DNA of 64,000 nt from positions 186,001 through 250,000 of the forward strand of contig CAVSZD010000006.1 in NCBI GenBank assembly GCA_963732355.1, read 5' to 3'. Numbering within the stretch: the stretch's first letter is position 1; every line of letters starts with the position of its first letter. The notes beneath the pieces are model-generated. The model ran no database searches. It was not told where the DNA came from and worked only from the letters and a program-made list of their open reading frames with translations. Source of the DNA: JADKAV01 sp963732355. Its GTDB lineage: Bacteria; Actinomycetota; Actinomycetes; S36-B12; UBA10799. A program made the translations under genes and the position numbers. Below are positions 17,633 through 24,689 of the stretch, piece by piece.

Positions 17633-18151
17633 TCAGAACTTGGTGCGCGAGGTCCCGAGTGTCATCCCCTCCTTGAACACCGTCTGGTAGGTCGCCTCGT
17701 TCAGGAGCTTCGCGCTGGCTTTCGTGACCTTCAAGTTGGCTGTCACAGCCGCTTTCTTGATCTTCACGTTGCGGAGGTCAAACGCATCCTTGATCACGGT
17801 GCCGTTCTGTAGCGACACGTCCACAGTCTCGTCCTGCAGGTCGAACTTGAAGTTGAGGAGCACCGTGCCAAGGTCCGCAATGAGTACGGCCATGCCGCCC
17901 GTGTGCGTGATGTAGCGCGGCTTCTTCTGCTTGGCCGGGAAGATGATGCTGGCGCCTTTGGCCCGTGCAGGTGCGAAGGCTTCGACTCGGACGTTCTCCG
18001 CGCTCAGCTTGTCAAGCAGGCTCTGAGACATCGTCACCTTGGTCTCACCATTGTTGGCCTTGGCGCTGGCAGGTGTCGCTGCCACGACACCGAGGGATCC
18101 AAGCACAGCGGCGGCGGCGATTCCTGCCGTTAGACGACGGCGTGTACGCAT
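17633..18151 (-). CDS. secreted hypothetical protein
   Basis: 172 residues starting at an ATG with GGAG upstream. The signal peptide is MRTRRRLTAG followed by IAAAAVLGSLGVVAATPASA, cleaving before KANNG. The mature part is about 140 residues, strand-rich, with a GGMAVLIADLGTVLLNFKF core and many Lys and Val. No Cys. No family recognised. It is the only gene in the cassette between tRNA fragments 3 and 4 and is likely a surface or extracellular protein carried by the island. Confidence 0.72.
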   Translation of the reverse strand: MRTRRRLTAGIAAAAVLGSLGVVAATPASAKANNGETKVTMSQSLLDKLSAENVRVEAFAPARAKGASIIFPAKQKKPRYITHTGGMAVLIADLGTVLLNFKFDLQDETVDVSLQNGTVIKDAFDLRNVKIKKAAVTANLKVTKASAKLLNEATYQTVFKEGMTLGTSRTKF

Positions 18152-18350
18152 GTGGTTCTCCGATCCATGAAGTGGAGGTTCCACTATCGCGGTCGTACCC
18201 GCCATGGCGGTTACAGCGCCCCAGTTTAGAGCAAAGAGCGCAGCTTGCCCATCGTCGGAACAGCCAGCATTTCGAAGGGCCTTCTGCCGTGGCTGCATCA
18301 CATTCGCACGACTCGGTGAGAGACTTCCCACCCGTCGTGTCCAGTTCTCC

Positions 18351-18395
18351 TGGAGCCGCCTCCGAGAATCGAACTCGGGACCTACGCCTTACGAG
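18351..18395 (-). repeat. tRNA-Thr 3'-end duplicate 4 (att-like)
   Basis: 45 bases identical to the intact tRNA-Thr 3' end at all but one position, same orientation. It is the youngest-looking copy and with the tRNA gene brackets a 1.9-kb cassette holding an integrase remnant and a toxin-antitoxin pair. Confidence 0.88.
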
Positions 18396-18955
18396 ATTCG
18401 ATCAAGGCGTGCATGGGCATGCCTGGAGGTGCGTCGGCGTGCAGGGTGGTGCACCGGGGTTGCTGCCGGCGTGGCTGCCAGGTCGGACGGAGCAGCGACC
18501 GTCAACGCCGCTGGACTCGGCTTCGGTTCGTCGGCGGGCTGTTCCTCAACGCTGCCGGGACTGCCGCCTGAGGTTCGATGTCAGATGCCTGTGCCATCGT
18601 GGGTGGTGGATCACGAAGTGCGGTCACAAGCCCTCCAGCCGGCCGCCTGGCAACCGCGCCCCTCGCGCACGGTGCCCCCGGAGGAAGATCCGCCGAATCC
18701 GGTTTGGTTGCAGAAGAGCAAGCCACCTTCGGCGGAGACGGGGAACACCGTGTACACCCCACCGACCCCGAGCGGGACCAACCGCACCACCTGTGCGAAC
18801 TGTGCGCCCGCTCCTGTGCCCCGATGCGCTCACGACGGTCATGGCTGGCCTGCGGGACCTGCCGGAACGGCAACCACACGATCCGCGACGCCTACGGGGC
18901 GCGCCTGCCCCTCGTTGCGGAATTGGTGAGCCCACAGCGCACAACCGACCGCGAA
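18396..18955 (+). other. no intact gene; zinc-ribbon-like frame
   Basis: About 560 bases between tRNA fragment 4 and the integrase remnant. One plus frame, continuous with that remnant, reads HLCELCARSCAPMRSRRSWL then ACGTCRNGNHTIRDAYG, a CxxC...CxxC pair suited to a zinc ribbon. No start with a ribosome site is evident and the family is unknown. It may be the tail of a deleted element gene. Confidence 0.4.
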
Positions 18956-19114
18956 ATGGAGTACTTCACAAGGGACGAGGTGAAGTGGCTGATCGCCGCC
19001 ATCTGGCTGCGGGACGACGAGGCCCGGTGGCTTCTGGCGCTGCACGGACCACGTCAAGGCGAAGCCCTGGACCTGCGACGTAACGGTATCGAATCACACA
19101 CAGGCACGTTGAAC
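18956..19114 (+). pseudogene. tyrosine recombinase (integrase) fragment
   Basis: About 50 residues beginning MEYFTRDEVKWLIAAI, then DDEARWLLALHGPRQGEALD and LRRNGIESHTGTL. This matches the start of the catalytic domain of phage-type tyrosine recombinases, where xTGLRxGEALxLRW contains the first catalytic Arg. The rest of the catalytic domain (HxxR and Tyr) and the N-terminal DNA-binding domain are missing. It lies inside the tRNA-flanked cassette, as expected for the integrase of an element that inserts at tRNA-Thr. It is not functional. Confidence 0.68.
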
Positions 19115-19137
19115 AATTGTCGAACACGAGGTAGAGT
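19109..19137 (+). promoter_or_regulatory. promoter and likely operator of the toxin-antitoxin pair
   Basis: TTGAAC and TAGAGT are separated by 17 bases, a good sigma-70-type promoter, with the antitoxin ATG seven bases after the -10. The -35 is overlaid by an imperfect 18-base palindrome, GTTGAACAATTGTCGAAC, with perfect core ACAATTGT. RHH antitoxins usually bind such sites to repress their own operon. The start would leave an almost leaderless transcript. Confidence 0.55.
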
Positions 19138-19144
19138 CACTGCC

Positions 19145-19345
19145 ATGGCTACCTCGATCGGCTTTCGTCCCACAGCGGAGGATGAGCGCATCCTGCGCGA
19201 GGCCGCCCGTCCGGGAGAGAACACCTCGGACACGCTGCGCCGAGCCCTGCGGCTGCTCGACCACGAACGGTGGCTCGGGCAGTTCCACGCCGACGCCGAA
19301 CGACTCAAGGACGAGGACGTCAACGCCGAACCGGAAGCCTGGTGA
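19145..19345 (+). CDS. ribbon-helix-helix antitoxin (MazE/ParD-like)
   Basis: 66 residues. The N-terminal MATSIGFRPTAEDERILREA resembles the strand and first helix of an RHH DNA-binding domain, followed by ENTSDTLRRALRLLDHERWL for the second helix. The acidic C-terminus (RLKDEDVNAEPEAW) is typical of the disordered toxin-binding tail. The stop overlaps the toxin start (GTGA). The frame is open upstream into the integrase remnant, so the start is set by the ATG and promoter. It should neutralise the toxin and autoregulate. Confidence 0.82.
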   Translation: MATSIGFRPTAEDERILREAARPGENTSDTLRRALRLLDHERWLGQFHADAERLKDEDVNAEPEAW

Positions 19346-19683
19346 TCCGCGGAGCCGTCTACCACATCGACCTCGGCCAGGCACGCGGTCACGAGCAGCG
19401 CGGCAGACGGCTGGGGCTGGTGGTCTCACCGTCGGAGTCGCCGCTTTCGGTCGTGACCATCATCCCCACATCGACCTCTGCTCAGCCAGCGATCCACCGG
19501 CCCGAGGTGGAGGTGGCCGGCCGAGCTACGCGGATGCTGGTCGATCAGATCCGTTCGATCGATACCGACTATCTGACCGGTGACCCTGTGGACTACCTCT
19601 CCCGCGACGAGATGGCCGAGGTGGAGCTGGCCCTTGCCCACTACCTCGGCATCACCTTCGTCGCGCCTCCACGAGCCCGGTAA
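19342..19683 (+). CDS. MazF/PemK-family endoribonuclease toxin
   Basis: 113 residues from a GTG that overlaps the antitoxin stop. It has IRGAVYHIDLGQARGHEQRG (the family G-x-Y/V-x-D strand and the basic S1-S2 loop), RRLGLVVSP, VVTIIPTST, and MLVDQIRSIDTDYLTG with DQIRSID, the conserved active-site strand. Such toxins cleave mRNA or tRNA at short motifs. The gene order antitoxin-toxin is standard. It sits in the innermost island cassette, consistent with a stabilising role for an integrated element. Confidence 0.9.
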   Translation: MIRGAVYHIDLGQARGHEQRGRRLGLVVSPSESPLSVVTIIPTSTSAQPAIHRPEVEVAGRATRMLVDQIRSIDTDYLTGDPVDYLSRDEMAEVELALAHYLGITFVAPPRAR

Positions 19684-20207
19684 CCTGCGACCGAAACCCC
19701 TCCCTGCCCGCCCAGCAAGATCACGCCCCCAGGTCCCATCGCGGTGCGCACTCATTGGGCGACAGCAGAACCCGGTCCCCGACCAAGGACATCGCAACGG
19801 GGGCTGCCCTGGTACGACAGCGCACACTGCGGCACCAACGCGGCACGCAGACCCCCCATCGATGGATACACGACGGACCGCGGACCCTGCTGCACCCCCA
19901 GCGCGGCGCCACCCTCGATCAACGCCCCTTCACAGACGCACGACGCGACCTCTCGCTGCACATACCCGTTCGCCCAACCCGGTTCGCCGCACGTGTCAAC
20001 ACCACGTCTCGCGTTGGGCTGTCCGTCGCCCTGGCGGCGGTCCGGAGCTCACCCGGACCCTGGTGCCATCGGCGTTGTGATCCGATGGAGGCCGCGATCG
20101 CCGCGCCCAGCGCAGACCGAACTCGGCGGCAGGGCCAAGGTCCGCGAACGGGGGACGTGAGCGGTTGTGGGTTCTCGTGAGCGGCGCCGACGCGCTCCCA
20201 CCATGAC
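19684..20207. other. no gene recognised
   Basis: About 520 bases between the toxin and the tRNA terminator. Several overlapping frames of 110-160 codons exist, all rich in Arg, Pro and Thr, none with a domain or ribosome site. It may be decayed element DNA. Confidence 0.5.
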
Positions 20208-20251
20208 GAAAGGCCTGGTCACCCGCTCTTGTGCTTGTGACCAGGCCTTTC
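20208..20251 (-). terminator. stem-loop terminator downstream of tRNA-Thr
   Basis: A perfect 15-base stem, GAAAGGCCTGGTCAC with its complement, and a 14-base loop. It lies 3 bases beyond the tRNA CCA end, on the transcript 3' side, and its 3' arm ends in TTTC. Position and stem strength fit a factor-independent terminator for the tRNA. Confidence 0.75.
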
Positions 20252-20254
20252 GCA

Positions 20255-20331
20255 TGGAGCCGCCTCCGAGAATCGAACTCGGGACCTACGCATTACGAGT
20301 GCGTCGCTCTGGCCGACTGAGCTAAGGCGGC
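20255..20331 (-). tRNA. tRNA-Thr (anticodon CGU)
   Basis: 77 nt including an encoded CCA. The acceptor stem GCCGCCT pairs with AGGCGGC; the D arm TAGCTCAGTCGGCCAGAGC and T arm GTCCCGAGTTCGATTCTCG are canonical. The anticodon stem ACGCA/TGCGT encloses a loop with CGT, reading ACG threonine codons. The 3' end is the apparent attachment site of the island that extends to lower coordinates: four partial copies of it follow in direct orientation. Confidence 0.97.
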
Positions 20332-20389
20332 GTGGACGGCGCACCGCCCAACTGAACAAGTCTAACCGGCGCAGGCGGGGCCCCCGACG

Positions 20390-20422
20390 CGGTGGTGGGG
20401 TCGATACACAGCCCCACCACCG
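20390..20422 (-). terminator. stem-loop terminator of the collagen-like gene
   Basis: An 11-base stem (CGGTGGTGGGG with its complement) and an 11-base loop, 7 bases past the stop of the leftward secreted-protein gene. There is no strong U run. It could also help insulate the tRNA. Confidence 0.6.
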
Positions 20423-20429
20423 GCACAGG

Positions 20430-21128
20430 TCAGCGGACGATCTGCAGGGGTCCGGTCGCTGCGACCACGGGCGCCGCAGCCGGAGTCAACGGGACGATGA
20501 ACCCACCCAGGTGCGTTGCAGCGGCGCAGGCTCCCGTTGTCTCGTTCTTCTGGAACAGGGAGTTGGCTGCAACCGGGACCGTTGTGGTCGTCGTCGCTGC
20601 TACCTGCCAGGCACTGGCCGTCGGCGCGTCGATGACCTGGAACACCGTCCGGCCACTGCCACCCGCTGCCTTAACGTACGACTGCAGCGTTGCACTCGCG
20701 TTGGCGTACCTCGCTGCGTCCGTGCACCCGTTGTTGACGAAGTAGATGGTCGAGTTGTCGTTGTCGATCCTGCCGTCCTCGCCGTACCGATACACACCGC
20801 CGTCCTCGGCGATCACGACGACCGACGGCACCAGACCAGTGGTGTAGTACCCGGCGAATGTCCCAAGCGTGATCCCGTTCTTGTCCTTGACCGTCCAGTT
20901 AGGACCCGCTGGACCCGCTGGGCCTGCAGGACCCTGTGGTCCCAGGTCGTTCCAATTGACTTTCACGTAGCCCTTCTTGCACTTCTTGTTCTTCTTGTTG
21001 ATGAACTTCACAGTGCCGTCGGACTTCTTCACGCAGGCCTTGATCGTCTTGGCTTGTGCCACCGGCGCCACCGCCATGCTGGCCATGGCAACTCCGGCGA
21101 CGGCGGTGAGTGCGAATGCTTTCCTCAT
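20430..21128 (-). CDS. secreted protein with short collagen-like segment
   Basis: 232 residues. The signal peptide is MRKAFALTAVAGVAMASMAV, with cleavage likely after AQA. The mature N-terminus KTIKACVKKSDGTVKFINKK and KKCKKGYVKVNWNDLG is typical of actinobacterial exported proteins in which two Cys flank a Lys-rich hairpin and lead into Gly-Pro repeats. Here the collagen-like run is only four triplets (GPQGPAGPAGPAGP). The C-terminal 140 residues are globular with two further Cys. No anchor is present, so it is released or held non-covalently. Function unknown. Confidence 0.78.
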   Translation of the reverse strand: MRKAFALTAVAGVAMASMAVAPVAQAKTIKACVKKSDGTVKFINKKNKKCKKGYVKVNWNDLGPQGPAGPAGPAGPNWTVKDKNGITLGTFAGYYTTGLVPSVVVIAEDGGVYRYGEDGRIDNDNSTIYFVNNGCTDAARYANASATLQSYVKAAGGSGRTVFQVIDAPTASAWQVAATTTTTVPVAANSLFQKNETTGACAAATHLGGFIVPLTPAAAPVVAATGPLQIVR

Positions 21129-21207
21129 GAGTCCCTCCCTTGTGGACAATTCGACGCTAGGCACCACCTCCGAGGAAACACAATGGCTACTTGGACACAA
21201 TGTGGTG

Positions 21208-21861
21208 ATGAGCGGTCTCAGCGATGTGTTGCCACTGGCTATCGCTATAGCCGCTTCCCCCTTTCCGATCGTGCCGGCAATCCTGCTGCTCTTCACCGCT
21301 CGACCGCTTCGGACCGCTGGCTCATTCCTGGCGGGCTGGGCGGCCGGCATCGCCATCGTCACGGTGGCTTTCACAGCAGTGGCCGAGGTGATCGACGCCC
21401 GGGACTATGCCCCTACCTGGGTCTCCTGGACGCGAATCGTGCTGGGAGGCGCGCTGATTGCGCTGGGGATCAAGCAGTGGATCGGACGTGGCAATCAGAA
21501 GGAGCAGCCGGCCTGGATGGCCAGTCTCACCTCGAGAACACCGGGTTCTGCCGTGCGGTTGGGGCTGACACTCTCAGCAGCTAACCCAAAGGTCCTGCTG
21601 CTGGCCGCTGCTGCCGGCCTGGAGATCGGGTCCTTGGCACTCGAGACGGGCCAAGCGGCAACCCTCGTTCTCGTGTTCACCCTGGTCGGCTCACTGAGCG
21701 TGGCCGCGCCGTTGGTTGTCTACGCAATCGGCGGAGAAAGGGTGCGGGAACCGCTGGGCAAGGCCAAGGACTGGCTGGAACGCAATAACGCCGCGGTGAT
21801 GTCTGTCGTCATTACCGCAATAGGGCTACTGCTGCTCGTGAACGGTATCGACGGGCTCTGA
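21208..21861 (+). CDS. GAP/LysE-like six-helix membrane protein
   Basis: 217 residues with six hydrophobic helices. The N-terminal LPLAIAIAASPFPIVPAILL and the later LTLSAANPKVLLLAAAAGLE, with the conserved NPK, are diagnostic of the LysE/GAP (Sap, sulfolipid-1-addressing-like) group. These proteins export small molecules or assist glycolipid transport. The ATG at 21208 is used because sequence upstream is the promoter region of the divergent secreted gene. It is convergent with a 58-residue membrane gene. Confidence 0.8.
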   Translation: MSGLSDVLPLAIAIAASPFPIVPAILLLFTARPLRTAGSFLAGWAAGIAIVTVAFTAVAEVIDARDYAPTWVSWTRIVLGGALIALGIKQWIGRGNQKEQPAWMASLTSRTPGSAVRLGLTLSAANPKVLLLAAAAGLEIGSLALETGQAATLVLVFTLVGSLSVAAPLVVYAIGGERVREPLGKAKDWLERNNAAVMSVVITAIGLLLLVNGIDGL

Positions 21862-21862
21862 C

Positions 21863-22039
21863 TCAGACCGGATCCTTCTGTTTCACAAACGCGACGGCCA
21901 GGGTTGCGAGGATTCCGAACAACGGCAATAAGAGACCCAGAATCGGCCAGCCGATCTTGCTCATGTTGTTGCGTTCAGCGATGAAGTAGCAGAACCACGC
22001 ACTGGCGAGTGCGACGATCACGCCCCAGAGGAAATCCAT
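21863..22039 (-). CDS. 58-residue two-helix membrane protein
   Basis: MDFLWGVIVALASAWFCYFI, a short polar loop AERNNMSKIGW, then PILGLLLPLFGILATLAVAF and a charged tail KQKDPV. Two helices with short cytoplasmic ends, resembling small hydrophobic proteins that associate with transporters. It ends 1 base from the stop of the GAP-family gene and starts 17 bases after the lipoprotein gene on the same strand, so it is probably cotranscribed with that hydrolase. No family assigned. Confidence 0.62.
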   Translation of the reverse strand: MDFLWGVIVALASAWFCYFIAERNNMSKIGWPILGLLLPLFGILATLAVAFVKQKDPV

Positions 22040-22055
22040 GAATCCAGCCTAAGTG

Positions 22056-23603
22056 CTAATTGCACTCCGCACCGTTCTGCGGAACCTCGCCATCGACCAA
22101 GAACTTGTCCACGGCCTTGTCGATGCACTTGGATCCCGAGTAGTAGGCGGTGTGCCCGTCACCCCCGAGCCAACTGAGCAGGACGCCGGATTCGAGCTGG
22201 TCGGCCAGGCTGACCGACCACTGGTAAGGCGTCGCTGGGTCGAACTCCGTGCCGACCACCAGGATCGGCGGAGCACCAGCGGCCGAGATCTCCCGCGGCT
22301 CATCGACGGCAGGCGCTGGCCAGTAGTAGCAAGGCAGGTTTCCCCATGCCAGAGCGGCACCGAATACCGGCGCCTCCTGGCTCCACTCCTCAGCTTGCTT
22401 CTGAGTCTCCTCGGGGTCCCAGCGGTCTGGACGGTCGATGCAGTTGACCGCGTAGAGCGCATCGTTGGCGTTGCTGGCGTACGTGCCGTTGGGCTTGCGC
22501 TCGGTGAGCCAATCCGACAAGGACTGCAGGCCCAGACCGTCACCGTCGAGCGCACTGTCCAGGGCGTAGAACAACGACTGCCAGCCGTCCTCCGCGCTGT
22601 ACATGCTGCCAACGATCCCGGTCGTGGCCTGCGCCGCGGTCAACGGACGGTTGCGGGATGCCGGAATGGGCTGGGTCTCGAGATCACGCAAGAAGTCCGC
22701 GATCTGCTGCACACCCGCCTGCGGGTCGGTGCCGATCGGGCAGTCGTCCTGCTCGGCACACCACTGCGCGAACCGGTCCAGCGCCTGCTCGAATCCAAGA
22801 GCCTGACCGCGGCTGATCTCAGCGTTGTTCAATGCCGGGTCGACGGCTCCGTCCAGCACGAAGCGCCCCACCCGGGATGGGAAGAGATTCGCGTACGTCG
22901 CGCCGATAAAGGTGCCGTAGGACTTGCCCAGGTAGTTCAACCGTTCGTCGCCGAGCAGCGAGCGCAGGATGTCCATGTCGCGGGCCACGAACGGTGTGCC
23001 GATGTTGGGCGTCAGGTCGGGGCTGTTGTTCTGGCAGCGGGGACCGAAGCGCTCGGACACACGTACCGTCGCAGCCACGTCCTCGTCGGTCTCCGGGTTG
23101 GGGTCGACGTTCAGGAAACGGTCCATCTGCCGGTCGTTCAGGCACTCGATGGGCGTGCTGTTCGCCACTCCGCGAGGGTCAAAACCGACGATGTCGTACT
23201 GGTCCAGCAGATTGCCGGTCACCACCACGCGGGCCGCCCGCGCGTAGTCGACACCGGACCCGCCCGGGCCGCCGGGGTTGAGCACCAACGAACCGAGCCG
23301 TTGATCGGGGTCGGCGGCGGGAAGTTTGATGAGATCCAGGCTGATGGTCTTGCCATCGGGCTGGTCGTAGGTCAGCGGAACGTCCATGGTGGCGCACTCG
23401 AACTGACCACCGCAGTTGCTCCAGGCGAGTTGCTGCCCGTAATAGGCCGACAGCACCGGATCCTCAGCGACCGGCGAGGTCGTCGGAGAGGCTGTCACCT
23501 GCGGATCGTCGCCGCTGCCACAACCGGCCAGGGCGACTGCGGCCAATGTTGCGGCCACGAGGAAACGAGGGATCACCACTTGACTGTAGTTGTCCTTGCG
23601 CAC
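22056..23603 (-). CDS. secreted lipoprotein, TAP-like alpha/beta hydrolase (tripeptidyl aminopeptidase type)
   Basis: 515 residues from the first GTG; a GTG eight codons later would give a tidier signal peptide. The lipobox LAGC puts the acylated Cys at 28. The hydrolase fold shows LNPGGPGGSG (oxyanion loop), YDIVGFDPRG, GKSYGT with Ser228, and GTEFDPATP plus GDGHTAYY for Asp and His. The C-terminal part matches the TAP-like domain of actinobacterial secreted tripeptidyl aminopeptidases (SlpD/SlpE). It should remove N-terminal peptides outside the membrane. Divergent from the patatin gene. Confidence 0.9.
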   Translation of the reverse strand: MRKDNYSQVVIPRFLVAATLAAVALAGCGSGDDPQVTASPTTSPVAEDPVLSAYYGQQLAWSNCGGQFECATMDVPLTYDQPDGKTISLDLIKLPAADPDQRLGSLVLNPGGPGGSGVDYARAARVVVTGNLLDQYDIVGFDPRGVANSTPIECLNDRQMDRFLNVDPNPETDEDVAATVRVSERFGPRCQNNSPDLTPNIGTPFVARDMDILRSLLGDERLNYLGKSYGTFIGATYANLFPSRVGRFVLDGAVDPALNNAEISRGQALGFEQALDRFAQWCAEQDDCPIGTDPQAGVQQIADFLRDLETQPIPASRNRPLTAAQATTGIVGSMYSAEDGWQSLFYALDSALDGDGLGLQSLSDWLTERKPNGTYASNANDALYAVNCIDRPDRWDPEETQKQAEEWSQEAPVFGAALAWGNLPCYYWPAPAVDEPREISAAGAPPILVVGTEFDPATPYQWSVSLADQLESGVLLSWLGGDGHTAYYSGSKCIDKAVDKFLVDGEVPQNGAECN

Positions 23604-23636
23604 GCGCGATGGGCCGGTAAGCGCGACAATGACCGG

Positions 23637-24527
23637 GTGGCTCAGATCAACATCGTCGACTCCCTACCCCGACCGATCGCGTACGTGCTTGGCGGCGGGG
23701 CTTCGTACGGAGCGGTGCAAGTCGGGCATCTGCGTGCCCTGGCCGAGACGGACATCACCCCGGACCTGGTCGTCGGGACCTCGGTCGGTTCTTTGAACGG
23801 GGCGATCCTGGCCGAGAATCCGGGCACTGCTCACGAGCGGCTCGCGGATTTGTGGTCCAACATGACCCGGCAGGCGGTCTTCGGCAAAGTCCTGGGCACG
23901 GCGCTCAACCTTGCGAAGGGTAAGGCCTCGGCGGTTCCGTCCACGGGCCTGCGCGCGGTGATCGAGAATGCTGTCGCGGCACGCACTTTCGAGGAGTTGA
24001 CACTCCCGCACACAGCGGTGACCACGGACTTCGACACTGGCGAACCGGTCCCGTTGAACTCCGGTGAACTCGTTTCCGCCCTGCTGGCCAGCGCCGCCAT
24101 CCCCTTGGTCTTCCCACCGGTTCACCGCGGGGAGCGCACACTGGTCGACGGCGGCATCGTCGCCAACGTCCCCATCTCGATCGCGGCCGACCAGGGTGCG
24201 GCGACCATCGTGGTCCTGGACTGTGGCTTCACTGTGATGGCCGCAGAGCAGGAGGCGACGGCCACGGGCCGGTTGCTGCGGACCGCGGCGATCATGGCCG
24301 CTCAGCAGGTGCGCCGGGACCTGCGCACGGTTGACGACCGGGTGGTTCTGTACCTGCCCGGACCGTGGCCGATGCGCGGGCGGCCCGACGATTTCCGCCG
24401 TGGGGCTGAGAATGCTTCAACGACCTACGGCTTGACGATGACCTGGCTGCACGGGTTGAAGGTCGTTGGGCCCGGCCGCTACGGAATGGCCCCGGCAGAC
24501 TACTTGATCAAGCCGAAGGTTCTGTAG
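23637..24527 (+). CDS. patatin-like phospholipase
   Basis: 296 residues, start GTG. The patatin signature is complete: YVLGGGASYGAVQVGHL for the oxyanion hole, GTSVGS with nucleophile Ser49, and LVDGGIVANVP for the catalytic Asp. A conserved hydrophobic ASAAIPLVFPPV segment precedes it. No signal peptide or membrane helix, so it acts in the cytosol or at the inner leaflet on lipid acyl esters. Divergent from the secreted lipoprotein, with 33 bases between starts, so the two share a control region. Confidence 0.92.
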   Translation: MAQINIVDSLPRPIAYVLGGGASYGAVQVGHLRALAETDITPDLVVGTSVGSLNGAILAENPGTAHERLADLWSNMTRQAVFGKVLGTALNLAKGKASAVPSTGLRAVIENAVAARTFEELTLPHTAVTTDFDTGEPVPLNSGELVSALLASAAIPLVFPPVHRGERTLVDGGIVANVPISIAADQGAATIVVLDCGFTVMAAEQEATATGRLLRTAAIMAAQQVRRDLRTVDDRVVLYLPGPWPMRGRPDDFRRGAENASTTYGLTMTWLHGLKVVGPGRYGMAPADYLIKPKVL

Positions 24528-24552
24528 GGGCCGGCGCGGACGGAAGCAAAGG

Positions 24553-24656
24553 TTGGAAACCGGCAACTCGCTTGTCGAAATCCAACATCGCCTCGGCCGG
24601 GCCCAAACCGTCCACAGGCAAAGTTGGAAACCGGCAACTCGCTTGTCGAAATCCAA
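24553..24656. repeat. tandem pair of ~45-bp hairpin repeats (second site)
   Basis: Two 33-base cores, identical in sequence and 71 bases apart, each reading TTGGAAACCGGCAACTCG then CTTGTCGAAATCCAA. TTGGA pairs with TCCAA and CGGCAA with TTGTCG imperfectly. The unit with its flanks is an inverted relative of the pair at 14.83-14.94 kb. It lies between the convergent patatin and acyl-reductase-like genes, where it might act as a shared terminator; there is no U run. Confidence 0.8.
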
Positions 24657-24689
24657 CATCGCCTCCGGCCGGGCGGCGGAAACCCACGC

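Noticed and set aside
14772..18395. Four extra tRNA-Thr genes
   Set aside because: Each lacks the D arm and the 5' acceptor strand, so none can fold as a tRNA. They are att-like fragments.
19744..20180. Two overlapping plus-strand frames of about 140 codons
   Set aside because: No start signal or domain; high Arg, Pro and Thr content suggests chance frames in decayed DNA.
22053..23636. Long plus-strand frame leading into the patatin gene
   Set aside because: It is the antisense of the lipoprotein hydrolase, which has clear motifs and a signal peptide. The patatin begins at the GTG at 23637.
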